From positions 1 to 64,000 of the forward strand of contig NZ_JACSMR010000002.1 in NCBI RefSeq assembly GCF_018618755.1: a stretch of 64,000 bases of DNA, given 5' to 3'. This document shows, one piece after another, positions 1-8,921 of this stretch. Within the stretch, counting starts at the first letter, position 1; each line of letters opens with the position of its first letter. The position numbers and the translations under genes are program-made. The notes beneath the pieces were generated by a model that did no database searches, was not told the DNA's origin, and was given only the letters and a program-made list of their open reading frames with translations. This stretch comes from Exiguobacterium sp. s193. Lineage in GTDB: Bacteria; Bacillota; Bacilli; Exiguobacteriales; Exiguobacteriaceae.

Positions 1-84
1 CAGAGACGATGAGGTAGATAGGTCACGGGTGGAAGCATGGTGACATGCGGAGCTGAGTGATACTAATCGGTCGAGGCCTTGTTC
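1..84 (+). rRNA. 23S ribosomal RNA, 3' end (partial)
   Basis: The window opens inside a 23S rRNA gene. The segment carries the conserved 3'-terminal stretch of bacterial 23S (gagctgagtgatactaatcg followed by gtcgaggcctt). The exact mature 3' end is estimated by analogy with Bacillus. 5S rRNA and a tRNA cluster follow in the same direction, as in other Bacilli rrn operons. Confidence 0.95.
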
Positions 85-142
85 TAGCAGATGATTGTTG
101 ATGACTTCAGTTTTGAGGGCGCGAGCCTTTCAAAAAAAGTGC

Positions 143-171
143 TTGACGTTATGGAAACATAATGTTAAGAT
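143..171 (+). promoter_or_regulatory. Candidate promoter in the 23S-5S spacer
   Basis: TTGACG (143-148) and TAAGAT (166-171) are separated by 17 bp, and a TG lies one base upstream of the -10 (extended -10). The start predicted from this spacing (about 178) falls on the 5' end of 5S rRNA (179). It could drive 5S and the tRNA cluster independently of the upstream rrn promoters. It rests on sequence match only. Confidence 0.45.
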
Positions 172-178
172 AATAGAT

Positions 179-295
<117 letters not shown>

Positions 296-301
296 GATCG
301 T

Positions 302-376
302 TCCGCAATAGCTCAGTGGTAGAGCAACCGGCTGTTAACCGGTAGGTCGTAGGTTCAAATCCTACTTGCGGAGCCA
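302..376 (+). tRNA. tRNA-Asn (GTT)
   Basis: The acceptor arms TCCGCAA and TTGCGGA pair. The anticodon loop CTGTTAA carries GTT, and the 3' CCA is encoded. First tRNA of a fifteen-gene cluster. Confidence 0.97.
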
Positions 377-402
377 TTTACAACTTCTTCACCACGTTCA
401 CT

Positions 403-493
403 GGAGAGCTGTCCGAGTGGCCGAAGGAGCACGATTGGAAATCGTGTAGGCGTCACAAGCGTCTCAAGGGTTCGAATCCCTTGCTCTCCGCCA
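403..493 (+). tRNA. tRNA-Ser (GGA)
   Basis: A class II tRNA of 91 nt with a long variable arm. The anticodon is GGA in the loop TTGGAAA. GGAGAGC pairs with GCTCTCC and CCA is encoded. Confidence 0.97.
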
Positions 494-520
494 TAATTAC
501 ACATTTTTAATTCCTAAGAT

Positions 521-595
521 GGCCCGTTGGTCAAGCGGTTAAGACACCGCCCTTTCACGGCGGTAACACGGGTTCGATTCCCGTACGGGTCACCA
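521..595 (+). tRNA. tRNA-Glu (TTC)
   Basis: Acceptor GGCCCGT pairs with ACGGGTC. The anticodon is TTC in the loop CTTTCAC. The 3' CCA is encoded. Confidence 0.97.
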
Positions 596-605
596 TTTTT
601 ATCAT

Positions 606-679
<74 letters not shown>

Positions 680-687
680 TTACATAC

Positions 688-763
688 GGTCCTGTGGTGT
701 AGCGGTTAACATGCCTGCCTGTCACGCAGGAGATCGCGGGTTCGAATCCCGTCAGGACCGCCA
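688..763 (+). tRNA. tRNA-Asp (GTC)
   Basis: GGTCCTG pairs with CAGGACC. The anticodon is GTC in the loop CTGTCAC. CCA is encoded. Confidence 0.97.
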
Positions 764-770
764 TTGTTAA

Positions 771-843
<73 letters not shown>

Positions 844-879
844 CCTTTTATAAAAGAATGAAGTTGATTTCCCATTTGT

Positions 880-963
880 GGGGGGGTAGCGAAGTGGCTA
901 AACGCGGCGGACTGTAAATCCGCTCCCTCGGGTTCGGCGGTTCGAATCCGCCCCCCCCCACCA
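880..963 (+). tRNA. tRNA-Tyr (GTA)
   Basis: A class II tRNA of 84 nt with anticodon GTA in the loop CTGTAAA. The acceptor stem is seven G on one side and seven C on the other. CCA is encoded. Confidence 0.96.
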
Positions 964-967
964 CCAT

Positions 968-1038
968 AGGGGCATAGTTTAGCGGTAGAACTACGGTCTC
1001 CAAAACCGTCAGCGCGGGTTCGATTCCTGCTGCCCCTG
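968..1038 (+). tRNA. tRNA-Trp (CCA)
   Basis: AGGGGCA pairs with TGCCCCT. The anticodon is CCA in the loop CTCCAAA, and the discriminator is G. The 3' CCA is not encoded. Confidence 0.95.
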
Positions 1039-1046
1039 TTTATTAT

Positions 1047-1120
1047 GGCGATTGTGGCGAAGTGGTTAACGCACCGGATTGTGATTCCGGCATTCGTGGG
1101 TTCAATTCCCATCAGTCGCC
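1047..1120 (+). tRNA. tRNA-His (GTG)
   Basis: The anticodon is GTG in the loop TTGTGAT. The extra 5' G(-1) typical of tRNA-His is at 1047 and faces C73 at 1120. CCA is not encoded. Confidence 0.95.
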
Positions 1121-1130
1121 CTCTTATTAT

Positions 1131-1202
1131 TGGGCTGTAGCCAAGTGGTAAGGCACTGGATTTTGATTCCAGCACGCGAAGGTTCGATCCCTTCCAGCCC
1201 AG
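1131..1202 (+). tRNA. tRNA-Gln (TTG)
   Basis: TGGGCTG pairs with CAGCCCA. The anticodon is TTG in the loop TTTTGAT, and the discriminator is G. CCA is not encoded. Confidence 0.95.
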
Positions 1203-1210
1203 CTTTTCAA

Positions 1211-1285
1211 GCGGAAGTAGTTCAGTGGTAGAATACGACCTTGCCAAGGTCGGGGTCGCGGGTTCGAATCCCGTCTTCCGCTCCA
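1211..1285 (+). tRNA. tRNA-Gly (GCC)
   Basis: GCGGAAG pairs with CTTCCGC. The anticodon is GCC in the loop TTGCCAA. CCA is encoded. Confidence 0.97.
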
Positions 1286-1291
1286 ACGAGT

Positions 1292-1365
1292 GGCGCCATA
1301 GCCAAGTGGTAAGGCAGAGGACTGCAACTCCTCTATCGTCAGTTCGATTCTGACTGGCGCCTCCA
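1292..1365 (+). tRNA. tRNA-Cys (GCA)
   Basis: GGCGCCA pairs with TGGCGCC. The anticodon is GCA in the loop CTGCAAC. CCA is encoded. Confidence 0.97.
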
Positions 1366-1400
1366 ATTAGTTTTAATTCAATAATTTTGCAAGAGATTGT

Positions 1401-1481
1401 GCCGGTGTGGCGGAACTGGTAGACGCGCACGACTCAAAATCGTGTTCCTTTGGAGTGTCGGTTCGATTCCGACCACCGGTA
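1401..1481 (+). tRNA. tRNA-Leu (CAA)
   Basis: A class II tRNA with anticodon CAA in the loop CTCAAAA and a long variable arm. The acceptor GCCGGTG/CACCGGT has a terminal G:U pair. CCA is not encoded. Confidence 0.94.
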
Positions 1482-1485
1482 TCTT

Positions 1486-1556
1486 GCGGGTGTAGTTTAG
1501 TGGTAAAACCTCAGCCTTCCAAGCTGATGATGAGGGTTCGATTCCCTTCACCCGCT
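1486..1556 (+). tRNA. tRNA-Gly (TCC), copy 1
   Basis: GCGGGTG pairs with CACCCGC and the anticodon is TCC. CCA is not encoded. The 71-nt gene is identical to the next tRNA. Confidence 0.96.
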
Positions 1557-1588
1557 TTTACCTTTTCACAATCTTAGTTTTAACCCAT

Positions 1589-1659
1589 GCGGGTGTAGTT
1601 TAGTGGTAAAACCTCAGCCTTCCAAGCTGATGATGAGGGTTCGATTCCCTTCACCCGCT
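1589..1659 (+). tRNA. tRNA-Gly (TCC), copy 2
   Basis: A second, identical 71-nt tRNA-Gly(TCC) gene 32 bp behind the first. It is the last tRNA of the cluster and precedes a terminator. Confidence 0.96.
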
Positions 1660-1666
1660 TACTTAA

Positions 1667-1709
1667 AAAGAGCAACGTGTCGTTTTCATCTGACACATTG
1701 CTCTTTTTG
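1667..1709 (+). terminator. Rho-independent terminator of the rRNA/tRNA cluster
   Basis: The arms AGAGCAA-C-GTGTC and GACAC-A-TTGCTCT form a long stem followed by TTTTTG. It separates the tRNA cluster from queG. Confidence 0.85.
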
Positions 1710-1742
1710 TTTAGGAGAGAATGATGAAAGGAGAAATCTGTC

Positions 1743-2888
1743 ATGCGAGGAGAACAACTTAAAGAAACACTTCAAGCATATGCTTCAGAAATTGGAATTG
1801 ATGTGTTTCGGGTGACGACAGCTGATCCGTTTTTAACGATGAAGCAGCGATTGATTGATCAACAGAATAAAAATTATGCATCTGGTTTTGAAGAACCGGA
1901 TCTCGAAAAACGAACAACTCCAAAACTTTTGTTAGATGATGCTGTATCAATCATTGCAATCGCAGTTGCTTATCCAAGCAAGTTAACGGATGCACCACGT
2001 GGGAAAGCAGGGGAGCGACGTGGGATTTTCGGTCGCTCTTCCTGGGGGCTTGATTATCATCAGGCACTGAACCAACGACTCCAACTATTAGAGAAGAAAA
2101 TCGAAGAATTATCGCCCGGGGCAAAAACACGTTCGATGGTCGATACGGGTGAACTCGTCGATCGCGCCGTCGCGGAACGGGCAGGGGTTGGTTTTAGCGG
2201 AAAGAATTGTTCGATCATTAGCGAAGAACATGGTTCTTATCTTTATCTCGGTGAATTGATCACAGATCTTTATTTACCTCCCGACCAAGCGGTTGAAGAA
2301 CTTTGCGGAACGTGTAACAAGTGTATGGATGCCTGCCCGACGGATGCATTAGTCGAACCCGGCGTGATTGATGCGAAACGTTGCATCTCCTTCATCACCC
2401 AGACGAAAACGTTGATTCCGGAGGATTTCCGTTACGCATTAGGAAATCGTTTATACGGTTGTGATACGTGTCAGCAAGTCTGTCCTTACAATCGAAAAAA
2501 ACATGCGACACAACATGCTGAATTGCAGCCGGACCCGGAACAAGTCAAACCGTTATTGATTCCGATCCTGTCTCTGAGCAACCGTGAGTTCAAAGCGAAA
2601 TTCGGCTCGCTTTCAGGAGCATGGCGGGGGAAAAAGCCAATCCAGCGAAATGCGATTTGTGCGCTTGTGCACTATCAAGACAAGTCGGCACTCGATGCGC
2701 TACGTGTGATGGCTGAAAGCGACCAAAGGGATGACATGCGCGCCCTTGCCTTATGGGCGATTGGACGAATTGCCGGTAACGTTGAAAGTAGCTACATTGA
2801 AGCACGACTAGCGGTCGATGCAGCAGAGGATGTCCAGACGGAAGGCGAGCGCCTGTTGCTCGAATGGGGTGAATCCAATGCCGTATAA
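1743..2888 (+). CDS. queG: Epoxyqueuosine reductase QueG
   Basis: QueG reduces epoxyqueuosine to queuosine at the wobble base of GUN-anticodon tRNAs, using cobalamin and two [4Fe-4S] clusters. The 381-aa product shows the ferredoxin-type cysteines C188, C191, C194, C198 and a second set C240, C243, C247. MVDTGELVDR contains D134, the position of the proposed catalytic Asp in the family. The C-terminal 100 residues look like the HEAT-like tRNA-binding repeat. ATG 1743 is preceded by AAAGGAG with 9 nt spacing. It overlaps ogt by 11 nt, so queG-ogt-trmL read as one operon. Several queuosine-type tRNAs (Asn, Asp, Tyr, His) lie immediately upstream. Confidence 0.95.
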   Translation: MRGEQLKETLQAYASEIGIDVFRVTTADPFLTMKQRLIDQQNKNYASGFEEPDLEKRTTPKLLLDDAVSIIAIAVAYPSKLTDAPRGKAGERRGIFGRSSWGLDYHQALNQRLQLLEKKIEELSPGAKTRSMVDTGELVDRAVAERAGVGFSGKNCSIISEEHGSYLYLGELITDLYLPPDQAVEELCGTCNKCMDACPTDALVEPGVIDAKRCISFITQTKTLIPEDFRYALGNRLYGCDTCQQVCPYNRKKHATQHAELQPDPEQVKPLLIPILSLSNREFKAKFGSLSGAWRGKKPIQRNAICALVHYQDKSALDALRVMAESDQRDDMRALALWAIGRIAGNVESSYIEARLAVDAAEDVQTEGERLLLEWGESNAV

Positions 2889-3363
2889 ACAGATGTCCTA
2901 TTCGTTCGGAGAATTACTGGTTGCTTGGGAGGAAGAGACGGTTGTCTATTTGGATTTTGGTCTGAGTGTTGAGCGTGCGATGGACTATTTGACTGAGAGT
3001 AGCCGCTATGAAGCACCACTCCCGCCTCATCTCAGACAGGCGTTTGAAGCGTATGAGAAGCATCAAGCGGACGCGTTCGACCAGGTTCAATGTCGACTCG
3101 ACGTGACTGACTTTCAACGACGTGTCTTGACAAGTCTAAGAACCATTCCATTCGGGAAAACGGCAAGTTATGGGACACTCGCTAAAATGATTGGTTCTGA
3201 AAAAGCTGCACGGGCCGTCGGCGGAGCACTGAATCGAAATCCGATTGCCTTGATTTATCCATGTCACCGGATTATTGGAGCGTCAGGGAAGCTGACAGGG
3301 TTCGCTAGCGGAATCGATCATAAACAAGCGCTACTTGCGCATGAGACAGGAGAGAGAAGATAA
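2878..3363 (+). CDS. ogt: Methylated-DNA--protein-cysteine methyltransferase
   Basis: This suicide DNA repair protein transfers alkyl groups from O6-alkylguanine to its own cysteine. From ATG 2878 (GGGGTGA just upstream) it is 161 aa. The active-site motif PCHRIIG sits at 128-134 with acceptor C129. The preceding FGKTASYGTLA and GGALNRNPIA stretches fit the HTH-like DNA-binding part. A longer in-frame start exists at 2818 inside queG but has no ribosome binding site. The 11-nt overlap with queG and the one-base overlap with trmL indicate translational coupling. Confidence 0.93.
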   Translation: MPYKQMSYSFGELLVAWEEETVVYLDFGLSVERAMDYLTESSRYEAPLPPHLRQAFEAYEKHQADAFDQVQCRLDVTDFQRRVLTSLRTIPFGKTASYGTLAKMIGSEKAARAVGGALNRNPIALIYPCHRIIGASGKLTGFASGIDHKQALLAHETGERR

Positions 3364-3836
3364 TGGCTATTCATGTTGTGATGTATCAACCAGAGATTCC
3401 TCAAAATACAGGAAATATCTCAAGAACGTGTGCCGCGACACATTCCGTTCTTCATTTAATCCGTCCGTTAGGTTTTTCGACGGATGATAAGCAGTTGAAA
3501 CGGGCAGGACTCGACTACTGGGAGTTCGTTGATGTGAGATATCATGATTCGCTCGAAGAATTATGGAGCAAACATCCGGAAGGTAAATTTTATTACATTA
3601 CGAAGTACGGAGAACAGTATCCGAGTCAAATCGATTTATCTGACGTCGAAGAAGATTATTTCTTTGTATTCGGTCGTGAAACAAAAGGGTTACCGCTTGA
3701 GGTCATCGATCAAAATGCCGATCGTTGTATCCGGCTACCCCAGTCAAATTTAGTGCGTTCGTTAAATGTTTCAAATACGGCAGCAATCATCGTGTATGAA
3801 GCATTACGGCAACAAGGCTATGCTGGCCTGCTCTGA
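3363..3836 (+). CDS. trmL: tRNA (cytidine/uridine-34-2'-O)-methyltransferase TrmL
   Basis: A SPOUT-class methyltransferase expected to methylate the ribose of the wobble nucleotide in tRNA-Leu using SAM. The 157-aa length is standard for the compact TrmL/CspR type with no extra RNA-binding domain. Visible motifs are PEIPQNTGNI near the N-terminus, FGRETKGLP for the knotted SAM site, and RLPQSNLVRSLNVSNTAAI near the C-terminus. The ATG overlaps the ogt stop by one base (TAATG). With queG upstream, the operon is devoted largely to wobble-base modification. Confidence 0.93.
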   Translation: MAIHVVMYQPEIPQNTGNISRTCAATHSVLHLIRPLGFSTDDKQLKRAGLDYWEFVDVRYHDSLEELWSKHPEGKFYYITKYGEQYPSQIDLSDVEEDYFFVFGRETKGLPLEVIDQNADRCIRLPQSNLVRSLNVSNTAAIIVYEALRQQGYAGLL

Positions 3837-3841
3837 ATAAT

Positions 3842-3884
3842 AAAAAGCCCTGAGCTGCCATTATCGGCGCGTCAGGGCTTTTTA
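3842..3884 (+). terminator. Terminator of queG-ogt-trmL (possibly bidirectional)
   Basis: AAAAAGCCCTGA (3842-3853) pairs with TCAGGGCTTTTT (3871-3882). The A-run on the left gives a T-run on the minus strand, so it may also end the small minus-strand gene that stops at 3885. Confidence 0.88.
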
Positions 3885-3977
3885 TTATTCGTTACCTTCA
3901 GGTTTTTTGTTGTAGCCTGCAGTGAAAATCGCTGTCAAGAAAGCGAGACTCACACCAACCATTAAAATAAATGCCAT
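3885..3977 (-). CDS. Small single-pass membrane peptide (30 aa)
   Basis: A 30-codon reading frame (MAFILMVGVSLAFLTAI, then a polar tail ending KKPEGNE). About 20 hydrophobic residues form one predicted membrane helix, followed by a charged C-terminus. The ribosome binding site GGGGGAAG precedes ATG 3977 by a few bases, and the frame ends exactly at a terminator shared with trmL. TATAAT on the minus strand about 35 bp upstream could be a -10. It resembles in layout the tiny subunits of transporters or oxidases, but I do not recognise a family. Confidence 0.6.
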   Translation of the reverse strand: MAFILMVGVSLAFLTAIFTAGYNKKPEGNE

Positions 3978-4081
3978 TTTTGCTTCCCCCTTCAGTCTCA
4001 ATAACCGATATAATCTATTATAGTATACCTGTAAGTGAAATTGTGTGCTACATATGAATTTTCTATGAATGGAGATTAGAA

Positions 4082-4648
4082 ATGCGGACGAATGTTTATC
4101 TGTTAAGTTATGCCCCTCTGATTAGCATCTTGTTGTTTAGTACGTCGCTTGCGATCGCGACATCTGAGTTAGCGCTCTCTTGGCTGAAGGATGTTGGTGT
4201 ATATAATGAATTGTTACAAATTTTGAGCGCTCGTGACACTAAATTATTAGTGTGGCTCGGTTTTTTAATTGTCTATTTCATGATTTTTAGTACACTCAAA
4301 TTGATTTCCGATACAGTCAATCAGCTTGGTTTCGCTTTCTTCATCAAGGAGCAGGTCGGGACGACGCTCAGTATGTTACGCCCCGGAAGCATCTTGATGT
4401 TAGTCGGTGGATGTATCAGTTTTGCCTTCATGACGTCGTTTCCGCTTGTTTGTCTTGTCTTAGCGAGTTCCTTCGTGATTTATTTCTTCTTTTATACCTT
4501 CCAAATCAGTAAGATGACGACAGCAGCTGGAGCAGTCGGCTTAATCATCTTTCTCTGTCTTGCCTGGGGGACCTTACTTGCAGGCTTAGCCTGGGTTGGA
4601 TTGACGTTATTCAATTCGCTTGGTGAAGCGATTTTGTTCCCGAAGTAA
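4082..4648 (+). CDS. Multi-pass membrane protein, YufK/DUF5366-like
   Basis: The 188-aa product is hydrophobic through most of its length, with about five or six predicted membrane helices and no soluble domain or catalytic motif. Layout and length resemble the YufK family of Bacilli, whose function is unknown; this assignment is from memory of the family pattern. It converges with the PBP gene, and the two stop codons are almost adjacent with no terminator between them. GGAG lies just upstream of the ATG. Confidence 0.55.
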   Translation: MRTNVYLLSYAPLISILLFSTSLAIATSELALSWLKDVGVYNELLQILSARDTKLLVWLGFLIVYFMIFSTLKLISDTVNQLGFAFFIKEQVGTTLSMLRPGSILMLVGGCISFAFMTSFPLVCLVLASSFVIYFFFYTFQISKMTTAAGAVGLIIFLCLAWGTLLAGLAWVGLTLFNSLGEAILFPK

Positions 4649-4649
4649 C

Positions 4650-6425
4650 TTAACGTAGAATGGTCGCCCATGTCCGTACCTGAAGTGTCGAATTGGCTTC
4701 GACTGGAAACGGACGTGGGATATCTGCGCCTAACCAAATCCCACCGATTTTTTGATTTTTGATTCCGACGAACCACATATCTTTATTATCATTTGTCGTA
4801 CCTGTTTTCCCACCGATGTAGCTTGGTTTCGCATCATAGCCGAGGCGTCCTGTTCCATAGGTCATGACATTGGTCATGCCTTTTCGCAACAGTTGATTCG
4901 TCCGGCTTGACCAAATGCGGTCATTTTTAATCGTATGACGATAAAAAGGTCCTTCTGTCAAGGTGATCGTCCGTACCGGCGAGGCCGGGCTATAGAGTCC
5001 GTCATTGACAAGTGTCGTGTAGGCATTCGTTAACTCATATGGACTTACACCATATTTTAATCCCCCTAATGCACTGGAATAGGAGTTATCAGCTTTTGTC
5101 CATTGACTGAAAGCGAACGGGCGGATTGTTTTCAAACCTTCTGCGAACGACACGGAAAATGCCCGGAGTGCGGGTGTGTTGTAAGAGTAGGCAATCGCAT
5201 CGGCAATCGTCACGTCTTTTAAAATCCGGTTTCCGCTGTTCTCAGGACAATACCCGTCGAAGCAGACAGGTCGACCGTCAAGGGGACTACTCAATGTTGC
5301 CTTTGTTTTTTCGAGATATGGGCCATAGACGAGTAAGGGTTTTAATGTCGATCCCGGCTGACGGAACGATTGTGTCGCCCGATTGAACTGACCGGTTAAG
5401 TTCGCTTTATGTCCGACGATTGCCGTCACGCCACGTGTCCGACCGTCAATTCCGACATAGGCACCTTCGATGTCTTGTGGTAAACGTTGAATGGCTTGTT
5501 TCGCCCGTGTCTGTTCTACAGGATCTAAATAAGTCGCTATCGTCGCACCGTGTTGATGAAGGTATTGTGTCGCCTCTTCATAATCGATGTTTTTGATAGT
5601 TGCTGTTTGGCGTACGGCTTCCTTGATGCTCGCATCGATGTAATCCGGGTAGGGAATGACCGGTTTATTAAAAGAGACGGACACTTTTTTGGTTTGAGCC
5701 TGTTTTGGTAACGCCTGTTTACTCGCTAAGATTTTTAAGATCCGTTGCTGCCGTTTTTCAGTATTTTTCGGTTGACGGAGTGGATCATACAGCGATGGAT
5801 TATTCGGAATCGCAGCTAGGTAGCTCACTTCGGACCAAGATAAGTCTTGCGCCTGTTTTCCGAGATAAGCGGAAGCAGCAAGATTGATGCCATAGATATT
5901 ATTGGCGAAGTATGCTTGATTGACGTACGCCGTCAAAAGCTCTTTTTTTGAATATTTTTGTTCTAAAGAGATGGCAATTAAAATTTCTTTTATTTTTCTA
6001 GTATATGTTTTTTCGTTTGAAAGATACGTCATGCGGGCAAGTTGTTGAGTGATTGTACTGCCGCCTTGCCCTTTTTGGTCAGTCGACTGATTTTCAGTGA
6101 ACGCACGAAGAATTCCTGTAATATCATAACCAGCATGTTGATAAAATCGCTGATCCTCGATGGCGATGAACGTCTGTTCGATTTTTTTAGGAAGGGCACT
6201 CGCTGACAAGTCATTTCGGCGTAACCCATCGTAGAGTTCAACTTGTTTTTTTCCGTATGTGACGGTAATGGGTTGATAAGACGTTAATGGCTGACGCGTT
6301 GTCTGTACGTCGGCCCAGGTAAAGAGTTTTCGGGACACCTGGAGTTGATCGCTAACTGAGAACAACGTCAAGAGTAAACACACGGTAAGTCCAAGTAATA
6401 AAAGATAGCCAGTCGTAATTCTCAT
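4650..6425 (-). CDS. Class A penicillin-binding protein (transglycosylase/transpeptidase)
   Basis: A bifunctional peptidoglycan synthase at the outer face of the membrane. The chosen ATG at 6425 has AGAGGAG five bases upstream; the longer TTG frame at 6440 lacks one. The 591-aa protein has an N-terminal membrane anchor (about 5-25). A GT51 domain follows with EDQRFY (catalytic Glu about 90) and GGSTITQQLAR. The transpeptidase motifs are STLK (S349), SYN (404-406) and KTGT (530-533). It ends soon after the KTG box, so it is a short class A PBP without C-terminal extensions. The exact orthologue (PbpG/PBP1a type) cannot be settled here. Confidence 0.9.
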   Translation of the reverse strand: MRITTGYLLLLGLTVCLLLTLFSVSDQLQVSRKLFTWADVQTTRQPLTSYQPITVTYGKKQVELYDGLRRNDLSASALPKKIEQTFIAIEDQRFYQHAGYDITGILRAFTENQSTDQKGQGGSTITQQLARMTYLSNEKTYTRKIKEILIAISLEQKYSKKELLTAYVNQAYFANNIYGINLAASAYLGKQAQDLSWSEVSYLAAIPNNPSLYDPLRQPKNTEKRQQRILKILASKQALPKQAQTKKVSVSFNKPVIPYPDYIDASIKEAVRQTATIKNIDYEEATQYLHQHGATIATYLDPVEQTRAKQAIQRLPQDIEGAYVGIDGRTRGVTAIVGHKANLTGQFNRATQSFRQPGSTLKPLLVYGPYLEKTKATLSSPLDGRPVCFDGYCPENSGNRILKDVTIADAIAYSYNTPALRAFSVSFAEGLKTIRPFAFSQWTKADNSYSSALGGLKYGVSPYELTNAYTTLVNDGLYSPASPVRTITLTEGPFYRHTIKNDRIWSSRTNQLLRKGMTNVMTYGTGRLGYDAKPSYIGGKTGTTNDNKDMWFVGIKNQKIGGIWLGADIPRPFPVEANSTLQVRTWATILR

Positions 6426-6633
6426 GAAAACTCCTCTCAAATCGACATTTCATTCCTATTATCGGTCTCTTTTGAGGAAAGGAATAGAATTTTTTTCAGT
6501 ATTTCGTATTTTAATAAACCTATTTTGCAGGAATGTTATATTAAAAAGAGAAAAGGTGGGTATATAAGAGTATCTGTATAAAACAAACCATGGTCTAAGT
6601 GTAAAAAAAAGAGCATATACTGGAGGGGACGAA

Positions 6634-7794
6634 ATGGCTAAAAAGAATGTCGTAGCGATGTTGCTTGCTGGCGGAGAAGGTAAACGTCTAGGAGCACTTA
6701 CGAAACATACTGCAAAACCAGCAGTCGCGTTTGGAGGAAAATACCGGATCATCGATTTCCCGTTGTCGAACTGTACGAACTCAGGAATCGATACGGTCGG
6801 TGTCTTGACACAATATGAACCGTTAGAACTGAATCGTTATCTAGGAATCGGGAGCGCTTGGGACTTAGATCGTCGAAACGGTGGATTAACGATTTTACCT
6901 CCGTACCAAGCACAAAACGGTAAGAACTGGTATGAAGGAACGGCGAACGCGATTTACCGGAACATGAGTTACATTAACCAATTTGATCCAAACTATGTCC
7001 TTGTCCTATCCGGAGACCATATTTATAAAATGGATTATGAAAAAATGATTGAAGAACATCGTCAAGGTGGAGCGGACGTAACGATTTCGGTTCGTGAAGT
7101 CCCATGGGAAGAAGCACCACGCTTCGGAATCCTGAATACAGATGACGATCTTCGAATCAATGAGTTCGAAGAAAAACCAGAAAATCCAAAATCGAACTTG
7201 GCTTCGATGGGAATCTACGTCTTTAACTGGGATGTGCTCAAGCGTCACTTGATTCAAGATGCGGGCGATGCCGAGTCGAGCTTTGATTTCGGGAAAAATA
7301 TCATTCCGAACATGTTATTTGAGAACTTAAATATTCGTGCTTATAAATTTAAAGGCTACTGGAAAGACGTTGGTACGATTCAATCATTATGGGAAGCAAA
7401 TATGGATTTACTTGAAGCAGATCCAGAGTTTGATTTGTACGAACCATCATGGAAAGTCCATTCCGTCAACCCGAACCAGCAACCACAATACATCGGGAAC
7501 AATGCGACGATCGAAACATCGATCATCAATGAAGGGTGCCACATCGAGGGAGAAATCAATCACTCCGTTCTTTTCTATGGCGTTGATGTCGCGGAAGGGG
7601 CACTCGTCAAAGACTCTGTCATTTTCCCGAACGTTAAGATTGGGAAAGATGTCACGATTCATCGGGCGATTTTAGCAGACGGCGTCGTCGTCGAAGATGG
7701 AGCGACAATCGGTACACCGGGTGGCGAAGTGTTCGTCATCGAAGCAAATAGTGTCATCAAGAAAAATGAAGTCGTAAAAGAAGCGATTCAATAA
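6634..7794 (+). CDS. glgC: Glucose-1-phosphate adenylyltransferase, catalytic subunit
   Basis: GlgC makes ADP-glucose from glucose-1-phosphate and ATP, the committed step of glycogen synthesis. The 386-aa protein has the nucleotidyltransferase loop [10 protein letters not shown] (11-20), the sugar-phosphate motif [10 protein letters not shown] (about 126-135), and a C-terminal left-handed beta-helix of hexapeptide repeats. The ribosome binding site is GGAGGGG. A possible extended -10 (TGTTATATT, 6534-6542) lies about 90 bp upstream. It heads glgC-glgD-glgA-glgP. A branching enzyme gene (glgB), which leads the Bacillus operon, is absent here. Confidence 0.97.
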   Translation: MAKKNVVAMLLAGGEGKRLGALTKHTAKPAVAFGGKYRIIDFPLSNCTNSGIDTVGVLTQYEPLELNRYLGIGSAWDLDRRNGGLTILPPYQAQNGKNWYEGTANAIYRNMSYINQFDPNYVLVLSGDHIYKMDYEKMIEEHRQGGADVTISVREVPWEEAPRFGILNTDDDLRINEFEEKPENPKSNLASMGIYVFNWDVLKRHLIQDAGDAESSFDFGKNIIPNMLFENLNIRAYKFKGYWKDVGTIQSLWEANMDLLEADPEFDLYEPSWKVHSVNPNQQPQYIGNNATIETSIINEGCHIEGEINHSVLFYGVDVAEGALVKDSVIFPNVKIGKDVTIHRAILADGVVVEDGATIGTPGGEVFVIEANSVIKKNEVVKEAIQ

Positions 7795-7807
7795 GGGGGA
7801 ACTACGG

Positions 7808-8908
7808 ATGAAAGCAGATTTATTAGGCGTCATCAATCTAAGTGGCGAAGAAGGGTTCTTTAAAGAACTGACAGAACATCGAAATCTAGCTGCGGTTCCA
7901 TTCGCCGGACGGTATCGGTTGATTGATTTCACATTGACGAACATGGTCCAAAATGAAATCGCAAACATCGGTGTCTTCACACTCGAGAAATACCGGGCGA
8001 TGATGGACCACCTCGGTTCGGGAAAAGAGTGGGATCTTGACCGTTCAAACGGTGGACTTTACATCTTCCCGCCAGCGTTGTCGCAAGACGCACATGAATT
8101 CCGGGGCGACTTGTCAAACTTCCATCTGCACCGCGACTTCTTCTTGCGCAGTAAAGAAAATTACGTCGTGATCTCTGGTTCAAACATTCTATCGGCGGTC
8201 GATTACCGCGATGTATTACGTGAGCACAAAGCGTCCAATGCAGATATCACCGTCGTCTATACGAAACGTGATTTACCATGTAAATATTGCCGTCCGATTC
8301 GTTTTGGCGACCAAAACCGTGTGACGGCAATCGGGTCACGTGGATATGAACCATCAGACGAAACATTTTATATGGAGACGGTCGTCCTCTCGAAAAATTT
8401 ATTCGTTCGTCTCGTTGACGAAGCAGTTGGTCGTGGCGAGTATGACTTGCTGCAAAGCATCATTCGTTCACAGCTGAACCGTCTGCATGTTCATGGATAT
8501 GAATACGAAGGGACGTCGCAGGTCATTCATTCACTCCGGTCTTATTACCGGGAAAGCATGCTGTTGCTCGAGCAATGGGGTGCAATCAATGACTTCCAGC
8601 ATGTCTACACGAAGATTAAGCATGAGCCACCAACACGTTATTTACCTGGTTCGACAATCAAGAACTCACTTGTTGCGAATGGCTGTAAGCTAGAGGGAAC
8701 AACAAAAGACAGCATTTTATTCCGCGGTGTGAAAGTCGGAAAGCATGCACGGGTCAAAAATTCGATTATCATGCAAAAATCGGTCATCGAAGAAGGGGCA
8801 GTCGTCGAATATGCCATCCTTGATAAAGAGGTTACCGTCAAGCGTGGGCAAGTGATTCGGGGTACGGCTGAAGAACCAATCGTCATCAAAAAACAAACAA
8901 TCGTTTAA
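7808..8908 (+). CDS. glgD: ADP-glucose pyrophosphorylase regulatory subunit GlgD
   Basis: GlgD is a paralogue of GlgC that forms a hetero-oligomer with it in Firmicutes and raises its activity. The 366-aa product keeps the family fold ([25 protein letters not shown], and a C-terminal beta-helix). The N-terminal nucleotide loop is degenerate: NLSGEEGF stands where GlgC has AGGEGKRL. That is expected of the regulatory subunit. It starts 13 nt after glgC with a GGGGGA ribosome binding site. Confidence 0.95.
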   Translation: MKADLLGVINLSGEEGFFKELTEHRNLAAVPFAGRYRLIDFTLTNMVQNEIANIGVFTLEKYRAMMDHLGSGKEWDLDRSNGGLYIFPPALSQDAHEFRGDLSNFHLHRDFFLRSKENYVVISGSNILSAVDYRDVLREHKASNADITVVYTKRDLPCKYCRPIRFGDQNRVTAIGSRGYEPSDETFYMETVVLSKNLFVRLVDEAVGRGEYDLLQSIIRSQLNRLHVHGYEYEGTSQVIHSLRSYYRESMLLLEQWGAINDFQHVYTKIKHEPPTRYLPGSTIKNSLVANGCKLEGTTKDSILFRGVKVGKHARVKNSIIMQKSVIEEGAVVEYAILDKEVTVKRGQVIRGTAEEPIVIKKQTIV

Positions 8909-8921
8909 AGGGGATGTCATC

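Noticed and set aside
1667..1742. A preQ1 riboswitch in front of queG
   Set aside because: The short gap holds only the tRNA-cluster terminator and a ribosome binding site; there is no room for the aptamer.
2818..2877. Longer N-terminus for the ogt product
   Set aside because: The extra 20 codons lie inside queG in another frame, lack a ribosome binding site and do not resemble the family.
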